Virus record (IMG/VR): IMGVR_UViG_3300022602_000384
Location: 1 to 25,474 of that record
Reading direction: 5' to 3' (one strand)
DNA: 25,474 nucleotides
Origin: a virus
Positions within the stretch are counted from its first letter, which is position 1. Each line of letters opens with the position of its first letter. The notes beneath the pieces were generated by a model that worked only from the letters and a program-made list of their open reading frames with translations, was not told the origin of the DNA and did not search any database. The translations under genes were made by a program, and so were the position numbers. Shown one piece after another: positions 9,512-16,672 of the stretch.

Positions 9512-10062
9512 TGCCAATCTCATTAGCCTCTACATCAGCCAGTTCTATGCACGGCGCTATTGTGCCGATTGCTTACATTTCAAATCTTGCTGCAACTTCA
9601 ACATTTGCAAATATCCCATCTGGTTATCAAGATTTAATGGTCGTCATCAATGCTAGAGGTTCTCGTTCACTAACAAGCGATAATTGTTTAATTAGATTCA
9701 ATAATGATGGAAGCGGTATAAATAGTTGGACTTTTTTGCAAGGAGATGGTTCTTCAGCAACTTCTACTAGAAATTCATCAGGAAACAGTTTTATTGTTGT
9801 TGGAGACGTACCTGCTTCTAGCGCCACTTCTGGAATTTTTGGAAGCATAATCTGTCATATTCTAAATTATGCCAATACATCAACCTATAAAACAATATTA
9901 AGCCGTGCTGCTTGTGACTTAAATGGTTCTGGTTATAGTGAAGAAACAATTGGTTTATATAGATCAACTTCTGCTATTAACAGAATTGATGTTACGCAAT
10001 ATGTAGGGTACACGAGCGGTAGCACAGCAACCCTTTACGGCATTAGAACGGTAGGACAGTAA
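9511..10062 (+). CDS. Tail-tip paralog 1 (beta-rich surface protein)
   Basis: The start at 9511 is chosen because it overlaps the previous stop (TAATG); an ATG at 9481 would invade the gene before. This gives 183 residues. The protein belongs to a set of three in a row (9511, 10063, 10602) that share an early ANIPSGYQDLMV / TNIPQTFTHLQV / SSIPQTYTDLVL strand, a GDGSSA or ADGSTA loop, a Y-N-S-YKT strand and a final LYGI or LYGV. The jelly-roll-like pattern fits receptor-binding or surface proteins. Third-base composition is visibly more AT-rich than in the genes before it. Confidence 0.65.
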   Translation: MPISLASTSASSMHGAIVPIAYISNLAATSTFANIPSGYQDLMVVINARGSRSLTSDNCLIRFNNDGSGINSWTFLQGDGSSATSTRNSSGNSFIVVGDVPASSATSGIFGSIICHILNYANTSTYKTILSRAACDLNGSGYSEETIGLYRSTSAINRIDVTQYVGYTSGSTATLYGIRTVGQ

Positions 10063-10584
10063 ATGTCAATGTTTCCAATTGCAACAGTAAGTACGCAAAC
10101 ATCAAGCATTGCCTCATTTACCAACATCCCGCAAACATTTACGCATCTTCAAGTGCGTGCATTTGTTCACGATAGCGGAGCATCCAGCCCTGCCGATATT
10201 GCCCTTAGAGTCGGTAGCAGCACAACGACAACTGATTCTGGAAACAATTACGCTTACCACAGATTAGGCGGCGATGGCTCTAGCGCATTTGCATCTGCAG
10301 CAACAAGCAGTTCATTTATTAGTTGTGCATACTGCCCTGGCTCTGGAATTAGTTCAACTATTATGAGTGTTGCCATTGTAGATATTCTTGATTACACCAA
10401 TACCAATAAATACAAAACTGTTCGCAGCATGGGCGGTTATGATGCTAACGGCAGCGGTTACGCAAACTTTCATTCAGGCTTATGGCTTAACACCGCAGCG
10501 ATTCAATCATTGCTAATCTTTGGTGGTAGTGGTGGAACAAGCGCCTATAACACCTTCCAACTCTACGGCATAACAACCGCTTAA
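10063..10584 (+). CDS. Tail-tip paralog 2 (beta-rich surface protein)
   Basis: This 173-residue member of the three-gene paralog set begins directly after the previous stop. It has the FTNIPQTFTHLQVRAF strand, a GGDGSSAFAS loop and ends NTFQLYGITTA. Compared with paralog 1 the core is clearly divergent, so the copies are old or under strong selection. Another ATG at residue 3 (10069) is possible; the spacing to AGGAC favours either. Likely a virion surface or receptor-contact protein, by context. Confidence 0.65.
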   Translation: MSMFPIATVSTQTSSIASFTNIPQTFTHLQVRAFVHDSGASSPADIALRVGSSTTTTDSGNNYAYHRLGGDGSSAFASAATSSSFISCAYCPGSGISSTIMSVAIVDILDYTNTNKYKTVRSMGGYDANGSGYANFHSGLWLNTAAIQSLLIFGGSGGTSAYNTFQLYGITTA

Positions 10585-10601
10585 CGGCATAAGGAGATAA
10601 A

Positions 10602-11132
10602 ATGTCAGTATTCTTACAGCCGTTGCAAACGGTTACAGTTGGTTCGGGTGGGGCGGGAAGTGTTACTTTTTCTTCAATTCCACAAACTTATACAGATTTA
10701 GTATTAAAATCTAGCGCACGAAGTACACAGTCCGCTACATATACTTCTGTTGGTTTGCAATTCAATGGAAGCGCAACTGGATATAGCCAAACTTGGCTAC
10801 TTGCCGATGGTTCTACTGCATCATCTACCAGATATTCTTCAACAAGTATTACATATCCATATTGGGCTTCTGGGGCAAGCGCAACGGCAAATACTTTCAA
10901 CAATGGAGAATTGTATATTCCAAATTACACTGGAAATAATTACAAATCTTTATTATCTGATTCGGTTTCTGAAAATAATTCAAGTTCAGCGGGGGCTGTT
11001 CAGTTGATTCTCAACAGTTCTTTATGGTCAAGCACATCAGCAATTTCGTCAATAACAATTTATTGCGGAAGTGGTAACTTTGTTCAATATTCAGAATTCT
11101 CACTCTATGGCGTACTAAGAAGCGGTATTTAA
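10602..11132 (+). CDS. Tail-tip paralog 3 (beta-rich surface protein)
   Basis: This 176-residue third member of the set starts after AAGGAGATAAA, the best ribosome site of the three. It carries VTFSSIPQTYTDLVLKS, the LLADGSTAS loop and ends EFSLYGVLRSGI. Ser and Thr are very abundant. AT-rich codons set this region apart from the capsid genes. Its stop overlaps the start of an HNH endonuclease gene, a common sign of a mobile gene settled next to a variable tail-tip gene. Confidence 0.65.
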   Translation: MSVFLQPLQTVTVGSGGAGSVTFSSIPQTYTDLVLKSSARSTQSATYTSVGLQFNGSATGYSQTWLLADGSTASSTRYSSTSITYPYWASGASATANTFNNGELYIPNYTGNNYKSLLSDSVSENNSSSAGAVQLILNSSLWSSTSAISSITIYCGSGNFVQYSEFSLYGVLRSGI

Positions 11133-11563
11133 TGCCAAGCGGTAGAGTCGCAACTTATCCACATTGCACCATTGGCGAATGTGTTAAGCCACATTTAGCC
11201 AAAGGGATGTGTGGCATGCACTATCGCCGTAACTTTCTTTATGGCAATCCAAATACCAAACTTATATCAGGAGATAAAAAACGCGGCAAATATAAAATTG
11301 TTCAAGCCAATGGTCATCCTAATGCAAATGCTAAAGGTTCCATACCTGAACATCGTTTAATTATGAGCCAGCACTTAGGTCGTCCTTTAAGACCTGGAGA
11401 AAATGTCCATCATATCAACGGCAATCCAAAAGATAATCGCATAGAAAATCTTGAGTTATGGCTTGTTGCACAACCAGCAGGTCAAAGACCTGATGATTTG
11501 GTAAAATGGGCAACAGAAATTTTAACAAACTACGCACCGCATCTCTTAAACAAAGGAATATAA
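11132..11563 (+). CDS. HNH homing-type endonuclease with N-terminal zinc finger
   Basis: This 143-residue protein has an N-terminal cluster C12, C17, C27, H30 that could bind zinc. The HNH core is at about residues 86-110: RPGENVHHINGNPKDNRIEN, with the paired His at 93-94 and Asn-rich turn. This is the HNH_3 type found in phage homing endonucleases, which cut DNA and promote their own spread. It lacks an obvious DNA-binding AP2/NUMOD tail; the C-terminus is short and helical. It is inserted between the tail-tip set and the next small gene with TAATG coupling, so it does not break the operon. Base composition is AT-rich. Confidence 0.85.
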   Translation: MPSGRVATYPHCTIGECVKPHLAKGMCGMHYRRNFLYGNPNTKLISGDKKRGKYKIVQANGHPNANAKGSIPEHRLIMSQHLGRPLRPGENVHHINGNPKDNRIENLELWLVAQPAGQRPDDLVKWATEILTNYAPHLLNKGI

Positions 11564-11565
11564 CA

Positions 11566-11802
11566 ATGGCAACAGTAATCGAAGTAGATTGCACCACAGG
11601 CGTACAAACCGAGCGTGAGCAGACACCAGAAGAAGTAGCGGCACAGGCTGCTATGGCTGCTCAGGCTGAAGCAGATGCCAAGGCTAAGGCTGATGCACAG
11701 GCTGCACATGAAGCAGCACTTGCAGCAACCAACGCAAAGTTAATGGCCCTTGGTCTTACACAGACCGACATTGACACGCTATTGGCTGCCGCTAAAAACT
11801 AA
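11566..11802 (+). CDS. Small Ala-rich coiled-coil protein
   Basis: The chosen start (11566) follows AAAGGAATATAAC; an upstream in-frame ATG lies inside the HNH gene. The 78-residue product starts ATVIEVDCTTGVQTER-QTPEE, then has a long Ala/Glu/Lys/Gln helix, probably a coiled coil, and ends GLTQTDIDTLLAAAKN. The N-terminal pattern (D-TTG---ER--T-EE) is common in short proteins encoded after phage fibre genes, some of which are fibre-assembly helpers; here that is only a guess. It is the last gene before the structured region and terminator. Confidence 0.65.
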   Translation: MATVIEVDCTTGVQTEREQTPEEVAAQAAMAAQAEADAKAKADAQAAHEAALAATNAKLMALGLTQTDIDTLLAAAKN

Positions 11803-11939
11803 TATAGTGTAAGATAAGCATTCCTCTGGCTTGTTCTCTCCAGAGGATTACGAATCTGACTTGCCGTTACAGCGGCGAGCAGGAATTGCCCCGCCAGCAA
11901 TGGCGGGGTTTTTTATTGGAAACAACATAAGGAGTAAAT
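11803..11939 (+). ncRNA. Structured intergenic region, possible small RNA or attenuator leader
   Basis: A -10-like TATAGT (11803-11808) has TTGGCT 15 bases upstream. It is followed by three consecutive hairpins: CCTCTGG/CCAGAGG (11823-11829 with 11840-11846), CTTGCCG/CGGCGAG (11860-11866 with 11873-11879, one G-T pair) and a terminator at 11889-11914. A transcript from about 11815 would be about 100 bases. It could also be an untranslated leader of the tail gene at 11940. No tRNA fold is found. Confidence 0.35.
11889..11914 (+). terminator. Intrinsic terminator before the tail protein gene
   Basis: CCCCGCC (11889-11895), loop AGCAAT and GGCGGGG (11902-11908), followed by six T. This is a textbook intrinsic terminator. 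It ends the structural operon, yet the next gene is on the same strand without a clear own promoter, so readthrough or antitermination is likely. Confidence 0.85.
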
Positions 11940-14162
11940 GTGGCACTTGACGGCTTCCAACATATCGCTGAACGGCCCGTTGATCCGATTGGTCAACCAT
12001 CCAATGCTGGCAACACATATATCAATACTTCCAATAACTATGACTGCGCAATTGCTGGTCTGCCATTCTTCTTAGGCATTGATTCAGCCCATCCATACAA
12101 GCGTGAGACTGCCCAGTATCGCAAGCAACAGATTGATCAACAACGAGAACCAGGCGAGCAAACGCTCACAGGTTGGTGGCTTCGTAGCCAGTCCTCATTT
12201 CATTATGGCGCTGGCATCCGCTATGAAGAACCAATTGAAGGTGATGAAGTTGAATATCGCTTTACCAAATCTGCTGGCGTAGATGTATTTAACATTGGCC
12301 GAGTAACGCTACTCCCAGATGTCACCTTAAACCATACAGCCAGTTCTGCTCCGCTTATGATTGGCGGACATGACGCCAATGGCATAGATGTGGTTATCTG
12401 GTCTGACGGTTCCACGCTTTATCGCACTACTGCTGCTGGATCTACTGCAGCGCTTACTTGGGGCGGAAGCGGCACCATCCTTAGCATTACTCAAGATGGT
12501 CTTAATTACTACGCCGTCAACGCCACAGGCGTTTACAAAGGTCCACTTACTGGCGCAACTAACGGCACAATCATTTTTACCCACCCATCTGTAGTTGGCA
12601 CAGTTACCACAGCCAAAATCGCATGGGTTAAACAGCGTCTTATCCTCGGCATTAATAACTACATGTATGAAGTAGTACAAGTTATTTCTTATAACATTAC
12701 AGATGCCTTACTAACAACGCTTGTTGCCACTCTTAAAACCGATGGCACTGCTCACAACTTCTCCATCGGCTCAACAGTTGCCGTATCAGGAGTAGGCACT
12801 GCTTACAATGGAACATGGACTGTTACTGCAGTTCCAGATGCAACCCGTTTTTCTTACACTACCACATCTTCAGATGTAGCAGAAGGCACCGTTTCAGGTA
12901 CCGCTCAACTTTCAAGCAATACAAACCTACCTATCTACGCTCACCCAGATGCAAAATGGCAGTGGACTGGTATTTGCGAAGGACCAAACGCTATCTATGT
13001 ATCTGGTTTTGTTGGCGATTCTTCTACAGTATTTCGCCTTGCGCTTGATACTGCTGGCCAAGTGCCACTTCTTACTCGTGCGTTGACTGCTGCGGATATG
13101 CCAAAGGGCGAGATTATCTATGCTCTTGGAGCATACATTGGCAAGTACATGGTCTTTGGTACAAACAAAGGCGTGCGTATTGGCGAAATTGATACATCAG
13201 GTTTTGTGTCTTCTGGCTTCATTACCTATGGACCATTGAGCGTAATTACCAATGGCTATGATCCTGCTAGCGCTACCATCCTTAATGGTTATCCAGTAAA
13301 GTCAATTGCTTTCCAAGATCGTTTTGCTTATTGCACGGTTACTGATTACATTGATAATGGCGATGGTACCTTCTCATCTGGTCTAGTTAAAATTGATATT
13401 AGCCGTCAAATCTCAGCAAACCAAGCAGCATACGCTACTCATCTACGCGTACCTTCAATTGCTGAAGCCGCAGCGGTATGCACTGTTGGTGCTACTAATG
13501 CGCTTGCTATTGGTGTTACAGGCGTAGGCATGTATATGCAATCAACCAATCTTGTCTCCAGCGGTTACTTGCAGACTGGTCAGATCCGTTACCTTACTCT
13601 TGAGGATAAGCACTTCGAGTTGGTCAAATTACGTGAGACGCTACCAATCCAAGGCAAGATTAAATTGACAAGTATCCTTGCAGATGGTACCGCTACCGAT
13701 ATTATCACTGTAGATAATAACTTTGATTTTACCCAAGACATATCTGGCCTAGATCAAACTGCAGATATTACTCCGCAAGAATCACTTGCCTTGAAGTTCA
13801 CCTTCTACTCAGCATCTGGTCAACAGGTGGGTGATGAAGATTCATTTAATGGCTATCAACTCAAAGCCCTGCCAGCGGTTCAACGTGAGCGTATCTACAC
13901 AATGCCATTGCTCTGCTATGACTTTGAAGAAGACCGTTACAACATGGTTACTGGCTATGACGGCCGTGCTATGGAGCGTCTACTTGCCCTTGAGACTGTT
14001 GAGTCTGACGGCGATGTAATCGTCTTGCAAGACTTTACCAATAACGAAACTATCCGTGGCGTTATTGAAAGCATTTCGTTTAGCCGAGAAGCACCACCAG
14101 ATCGTCGCTTTAATGGCTTCGGCGGTGTTATCAGTCTCCAGTTCCGTACCATCGTCGCATAA
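11940..14162 (+). CDS. Large tail structural protein (740 aa)
   Basis: The start is GTG at 11940, six bases after AAGGAG. The overlapping ATG at 11938 is in another frame. The N-terminal 120 residues hold a conserved-looking stretch (PYKRETAQYRKQQIDQQREP, then GWWLRSQSSFH-GAGI) that I associate with minor tail proteins of actinophages. The middle (about 130-480) is repeated beta strands with VVIWSDGSTLYR, YYAVNATGVYKG and YMVFGTNKGVRIGEI, which suggests a propeller-like or nozzle-like fold. The C-terminal third has ALKFTFYS and a final strand FGGVISLQFRTIV. No lysozyme or protease motif is seen. It probably builds the tail nozzle, hub or spike. Family by memory only; the role is inferred from size and place before the lysis genes. 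Confidence 0.7.
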   Translation: MALDGFQHIAERPVDPIGQPSNAGNTYINTSNNYDCAIAGLPFFLGIDSAHPYKRETAQYRKQQIDQQREPGEQTLTGWWLRSQSSFHYGAGIRYEEPIEGDEVEYRFTKSAGVDVFNIGRVTLLPDVTLNHTASSAPLMIGGHDANGIDVVIWSDGSTLYRTTAAGSTAALTWGGSGTILSITQDGLNYYAVNATGVYKGPLTGATNGTIIFTHPSVVGTVTTAKIAWVKQRLILGINNYMYEVVQVISYNITDALLTTLVATLKTDGTAHNFSIGSTVAVSGVGTAYNGTWTVTAVPDATRFSYTTTSSDVAEGTVSGTAQLSSNTNLPIYAHPDAKWQWTGICEGPNAIYVSGFVGDSSTVFRLALDTAGQVPLLTRALTAADMPKGEIIYALGAYIGKYMVFGTNKGVRIGEIDTSGFVSSGFITYGPLSVITNGYDPASATILNGYPVKSIAFQDRFAYCTVTDYIDNGDGTFSSGLVKIDISRQISANQAAYATHLRVPSIAEAAAVCTVGATNALAIGVTGVGMYMQSTNLVSSGYLQTGQIRYLTLEDKHFELVKLRETLPIQGKIKLTSILADGTATDIITVDNNFDFTQDISGLDQTADITPQESLALKFTFYSASGQQVGDEDSFNGYQLKALPAVQRERIYTMPLLCYDFEEDRYNMVTGYDGRAMERLLALETVESDGDVIVLQDFTNNETIRGVIESISFSREAPPDRRFNGFGGVISLQFRTIVA

Positions 14163-14167
14163 AGGAT

Positions 14168-14488
14168 ATGGCAGTGAATCAAACAGATATTTCAACCATC
14201 CTCTACAACGATGTATTTACCATCGGTGCGGTAGCAACAGGGTTTTGGTTTTTGTTTAAGCATGGCGTTAAAAACGTTGTTAAGGATATAGAAAGCCAAT
14301 CCTCAGCCGATATTAGAACCATCAAGCACGAGGTACTACCTAATTCTGGCGGTTCACTCAACGATGCAATCCGTAAGCAAATCATTCCTATGATCGAGAC
14401 ATTAGTCGAAAGACAACATGGCATAGACCTAAAGGTCAGCATGCTAGACGGAAAGTTCGAACAGCACATTAGGGAGCATAATGTTTAA
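14168..14488 (+). CDS. Single-pass membrane protein, possible lysis regulator
   Basis: The product is 106 residues from ATG 14168. The AAAGGA site is only one base from that ATG, so a GTG at 14174 (104 residues) may be the true start. Residues 16-30 (VFTIGAVATGFWFLF) form one membrane segment. The rest is a charged helix with ADIRTIKHEVLPNSGGSLNDA and ends in a probable coiled coil. Such membrane-anchored small proteins (DUF2746-like) are typical of actinophage lysis cassettes. Its stop lies 8 bases inside the next gene. It may be a holin, antiholin or spanin-like factor; sequence does not decide. Confidence 0.65.
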   Translation: MAVNQTDISTILYNDVFTIGAVATGFWFLFKHGVKNVVKDIESQSSADIRTIKHEVLPNSGGSLNDAIRKQIIPMIETLVERQHGIDLKVSMLDGKFEQHIREHNV

Positions 14489-14822
14489 GAAAAAGTACAT
14501 TCACCCAGACACTGGCGATGTATTAACATTTAGCGAGAATATTTCCTGGAAGATTCAAGGCCTTATCCGCAACTGGTACTTTGTCCTTGCTTGGTCCATC
14601 ATGACATTCGTTTGGTGGGCGCAACCTGAGTTGTTCCATGACACGCATAACTACATCCTCTGGATGAACCTTGCCTCATGGCTTGCTGTAACAGTAGAAC
14701 TAATCATCGGTATTGCCCTTATCGGGCAAACCAAGCGCGATGCCATGATCATCCGCCACATTCTTAAACTAGAAAAGCAAGAGATTGAGCATCTTAAAGA
14801 TTTGCTAAAAGGTGACAAGTGA
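14481..14822 (+). CDS. Two-pass membrane protein, holin candidate
   Basis: This 113-residue protein starts 6 bases after AGGGAG. Two membrane segments are clear at about residues 31-47 (NWYFVLAWSIMTFVWW) and 58-82 (YILWMNLASWLAVTVELIIGIALI), with a charged C-terminal helix (LEKQEIEHLKDLLKG). This layout fits a holin, which makes lesions in the host membrane so lysis enzymes reach the wall. It lies between another membrane protein and two wall-active enzymes. A second holin candidate is at 15874, so which one forms the pore is open. Confidence 0.65.
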   Translation: MFKKKYIHPDTGDVLTFSENISWKIQGLIRNWYFVLAWSIMTFVWWAQPELFHDTHNYILWMNLASWLAVTVELIIGIALIGQTKRDAMIIRHILKLEKQEIEHLKDLLKGDK

Positions 14823-15295
14823 GTTACCAGCCCGTCGCAGGAGACTATGGCGTAGTAACAACCAAAGGCATATTCGGCAAATTGATTCGACTAGGAACGG
14901 TATCCCGCTGGAACCATGCGTTTATTTACATCGGTGATGGCAAAGTTGTGGAAGCCAATCCTACTGGCGTTGCTGTTAGCCCTGTTAGCAAATACCCAAA
15001 GATTGCATGGAACTTGCACGAAGAACTATCCCCTGACGCACGAGCAAAGATTATTAGCCATGCCTTTAACGCAGTCGGACGGCCATACAATTTCGCCATT
15101 ATTGTCATGCTGGCATTCCGTGCCATTGGCGTCAAAATCTTTCCTAAGAAAGTAATTGACTATCTTGCCAAGCATGATGGTTACATCTGCTCTGAACTAG
15201 TAGCAGAATGCTACGAAGAAGCAGGCGTACCAATCTGCCCATCGGCAGACCTGTGCAACCCAGGAGACTTAGCAGAAAGGTTGATCTGGCAATGA
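14819..15295 (+). CDS. Papain-like (NlpC/P60, YiiX-type) peptidase or amidase
   Basis: This 158-residue protein starts at a GTG that overlaps the stop of the gene before (GTGA-type). It has the permuted papain-like order: His first (H33 in RWNHAFIYIGDGKVVEA, with E45), then the nucleophile Cys (C124 in YICSELVAECYEEAG). This matches YiiX/DUF830 and LRAT-like relatives of NlpC/P60 hydrolases, which cut amide bonds in wall peptides or lipids. It sits beside the amidase (ATGA overlap), so peptidoglycan degradation or a modified acyl/peptide linkage is likely. No signal peptide is seen, so a holin would be needed for export. Confidence 0.75.
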   Translation: MSYQPVAGDYGVVTTKGIFGKLIRLGTVSRWNHAFIYIGDGKVVEANPTGVAVSPVSKYPKIAWNLHEELSPDARAKIISHAFNAVGRPYNFAIIVMLAFRAIGVKIFPKKVIDYLAKHDGYICSELVAECYEEAGVPICPSADLCNPGDLAERLIWQ

Positions 15296-15834
15296 CATAT
15301 CCATTTATTCAAGCAAAGCATTACACGCAAGGTCGTGGCGGCAAGACGCCTAAACTGATCGTCATCCACACAATGGAGACGCCACAGTCTGAAGGCCGTG
15401 CCAATCAAGTAGCCCTGTGGTTTGCAGGATCATCTGCCCCACAGGCATCTGCTCACTACATGATAGACGACAAGGCAATTGTCCAGTCAGTCAATGAGGC
15501 AGACACAGCATGGGCTGTGGATGAATTTCAATTGAACCAAGAGTCTATCTCCCTTGAGCATGCAGGCTACGCCGCACAGACGGCAGCCATCTGGGCTAAT
15601 CCCTACAGCACCGCTCAATTGGCTCTCAGCGCCTCTCTGGCGGCTGATATAGCCAAGCGCTACTCAATACCTGCAGTCAGGCTTACCCCCGCTCAAATCG
15701 TGGCAGGTGGTACAGGCTTCTGCGGACATAATGACATCACAGCCGCCTTTAAGATTGCGGGCGGCCATACAGATCCAGGAGCCAACTTCCCCTGGGCTTC
15801 ATACCTAGAGGCTGTAAAAGCCAAGATGGTATAG
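15292..15834 (+). CDS. Endolysin: N-acetylmuramoyl-L-alanine amidase
   Basis: The start at 15292 is chosen because its ATGA overlaps the previous stop; a longer frame from 15208 would lie in the neighbour. The 180 residues form one Amidase_2 domain. Zinc ligands can be placed at H26 (VIHTMET), H146 (CGHNDIT) and D161 (GGHTDPGANFPW), with E89 a candidate catalytic residue. It cleaves the bond between N-acetylmuramic acid and L-Ala in peptidoglycan. There is no separate cell-wall-binding domain, which is short for an endolysin of a Gram-positive phage. No signal peptide; release depends on the holin. Confidence 0.88.
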   Translation: MTYPFIQAKHYTQGRGGKTPKLIVIHTMETPQSEGRANQVALWFAGSSAPQASAHYMIDDKAIVQSVNEADTAWAVDEFQLNQESISLEHAGYAAQTAAIWANPYSTAQLALSASLAADIAKRYSIPAVRLTPAQIVAGGTGFCGHNDITAAFKIAGGHTDPGANFPWASYLEAVKAKMV

Positions 15835-15841
15835 TTATGGC

Positions 15842-15856
15842 ACAGGCTTTGCCTGT
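15842..15856 (+). other. Short hairpin before the holin-like gene
   Basis: ACAGGC-TTT-GCCTGT is a perfect six-pair stem with a three-base loop in the gap between amidase and holin-like gene. It has no T-run. It might tune translation of the gene at 15874. Confidence 0.4.
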
Positions 15857-15873
15857 TAGTCATAAGGAGAAAC

Positions 15874-16071
15874 ATGAAGTTATCAAAAGCAGCGGTTGAA
15901 CATTACGTCATCGCACTTGCGGTATCTGCTATTGCCATCTGGCAAACAGGTAACCACCATCTTAAGACTGTCGCATGGTCTGCAGTAATTGCAGTCCTAG
16001 GCCCAGTCGCTGATGCAGCATATAAGCACTTCAAAACTGAAGCAGCAGCACCAGTACCAACAACAAAGTAA
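15874..16071 (+). CDS. Small holin-like membrane protein
   Basis: This 65-residue protein starts after AAGGAGAAAC. Two hydrophobic segments lie at residues 11-25 (YVIALAVSAIAIWQT) and 32-47 (TVAWSAVIAVLGPVAD). The N-terminus is basic and the C-terminus is Ala/Pro-rich with a final Lys. This is the size and layout of class II holins or of actinophage holin-like proteins that follow the endolysin. It is the last gene of the lysis cassette, just ahead of a strong terminator. Confidence 0.7.
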   Translation: MKLSKAAVEHYVIALAVSAIAIWQTGNHHLKTVAWSAVIAVLGPVADAAYKHFKTEAAAPVPTTK

Positions 16072-16089
16072 AACTTAATAGCAAGACTA

Positions 16090-16125
16090 AGCCCGTCCTA
16101 CCGTTAACTCGGTGGGGCGGGCTTT
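16090..16125 (+). terminator. Strong intrinsic terminator after the lysis cassette
   Basis: AGCCCGTCCTACCG (16090-16103) pairs along 14 positions (three G-T pairs) with CGGTGGGGCGGGCT (16110-16123), followed by a T-rich run. The six-base loop TTAACT contains, on the other strand, the TAA stop of the convergent HNH gene. Confidence 0.88.
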
Positions 16126-16463
16126 TCTTTATTGTTCCAGTCCTTATAAATTGCTGTCTTTAGCCTATGGCAATTGGCACAAAGTGTCATCAGATTAGTT
16201 AGATCATTGTTCTTATTGTTGCCATCTATATGATCCACATCCAATTGTGAAGGATGTGTTGGCACAAAGCCGCAATGCTCGCACTTGTCTTTTTTAAACT
16301 TCTTCCAAGGCGTTTTGTACTTCTTATAATTTTTCATACATCGAAACGATTGACTGCCATCGGCAAGGTTTATGACCTTGACGGGTGTAGTTCCGCATTC
16401 GCTACACAGCCCTGTACGGGCCGTCGGGTCAACACCTGATAGACGATGTACCCATTGCGCCAT
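16104..16463 (-). CDS. HNH endonuclease, minus strand
   Basis: This 119-residue protein has zinc-type Cys pairs at C20/C23 and C61/C64 and a classic HNH core: LDVDHIDGNNKNNDLTN with H78, then CANCH at 95-99. Phage HNH proteins of this type are homing endonucleases or packaging nucleases. This one is the only minus-strand gene between the lysis and replication modules, which favours a mobile homing gene. Its stop codon sits in the loop of the lysis terminator, so insertion was very tight. The ATG at 16463 lies six bases after a -10-like TAGAAT, with no Shine-Dalgarno, so a leaderless mRNA is likely. Confidence 0.85.
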   Translation of the reverse strand: MAQWVHRLSGVDPTARTGLCSECGTTPVKVINLADGSQSFRCMKNYKKYKTPWKKFKKDKCEHCGFVPTHPSQLDVDHIDGNNKNNDLTNLMTLCANCHRLKTAIYKDWNNKEKPAPPS

Positions 16464-16469
16464 AAATTA

Positions 16470-16475
16470 ATTCTA
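16470..16475 (-). promoter_or_regulatory. -10 element of a leaderless promoter for the HNH gene
   Basis: On the minus strand TAGAAT is followed by six bases and then the ATG of the HNH gene. No good -35 is seen at 17 bases. The spacing puts the transcription start at or near the A of ATG. Confidence 0.4.
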
Positions 16476-16511
16476 TCACGGCTTAACTCGCTATCCGCTT
16501 CGCCGCTCGTT

Positions 16512-16536
16512 CCAGGCGCCCATAAGGCGCCCCTGG
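16512..16536. repeat. Inverted repeat in the divergent control region
   Basis: CCA-GGCGCC, loop CATAA, GGCGCC-CC-TGG: a GC-rich stem with a two-base bulge in the 209-base gap between the HNH gene and the replication operon. It could be an operator or a weak terminator. Confidence 0.45.
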
Positions 16537-16627
16537 TTTAACCGCACTCGCTTCGCTCGTATTATAGTCACAACTTTAACCCAATTGCAAATTCAACTCA
16601 ATGGCGAATATTTCACGCCACGCCGAT

Positions 16628-16642
16628 GTGTCTATTTGACAC
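16628..16642. promoter_or_regulatory. Candidate operator overlapping the -35 box
   Basis: GTGTC-TATTT-GACAC is a perfect five-base dyad whose right arm covers the TTGACA -35 hexamer (16636-16641). A repressor bound here would block the replication operon promoter. The matching regulator is not in the window. Confidence 0.4.
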
Positions 16643-16666
16643 GCCATTCATAGGCACTGTTACATT
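16636..16666 (+). promoter_or_regulatory. Promoter of the replication operon, leaderless transcript likely
   Basis: TTGACA (16636-16641) is followed after 18-19 bases by TTACAT/TACATT (16660-16666). The ATG of the next gene starts at 16673, about seven bases after the -10 box, and no Shine-Dalgarno is present, so the mRNA should begin at the start codon, as is common in Actinobacteria. Confidence 0.6.
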
Positions 16667-16672
16667 TCAGCC

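Noticed and set aside
8104-11132. Diversity-generating retroelement variable region
   Set aside because: No reverse transcriptase or template repeat is present in the window, and paralog differences are spread over the whole length.
11771-11797. TTGACA with a TAAAAA about 16 bases later inside the small Ala-rich gene
   Set aside because: The -10 box is poor and the hexamer falls on Ile-Asp-Thr codons; TATAGT nearby is a better candidate.
11803-11900. Possible tRNA in the structured region
   Set aside because: No acceptor stem pair, no T-arm GTTC-type loop and no anticodon arm could be fitted; only the simple hairpins remain.
16495-16562. Repeated CGCTTCGC/CTCGCTTCGCTCG words as a possible origin of replication
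   Set aside because: Only two or three imperfect copies, with no AT-rich unwinding stretch or DnaA-like boxes; not enough to call an origin.
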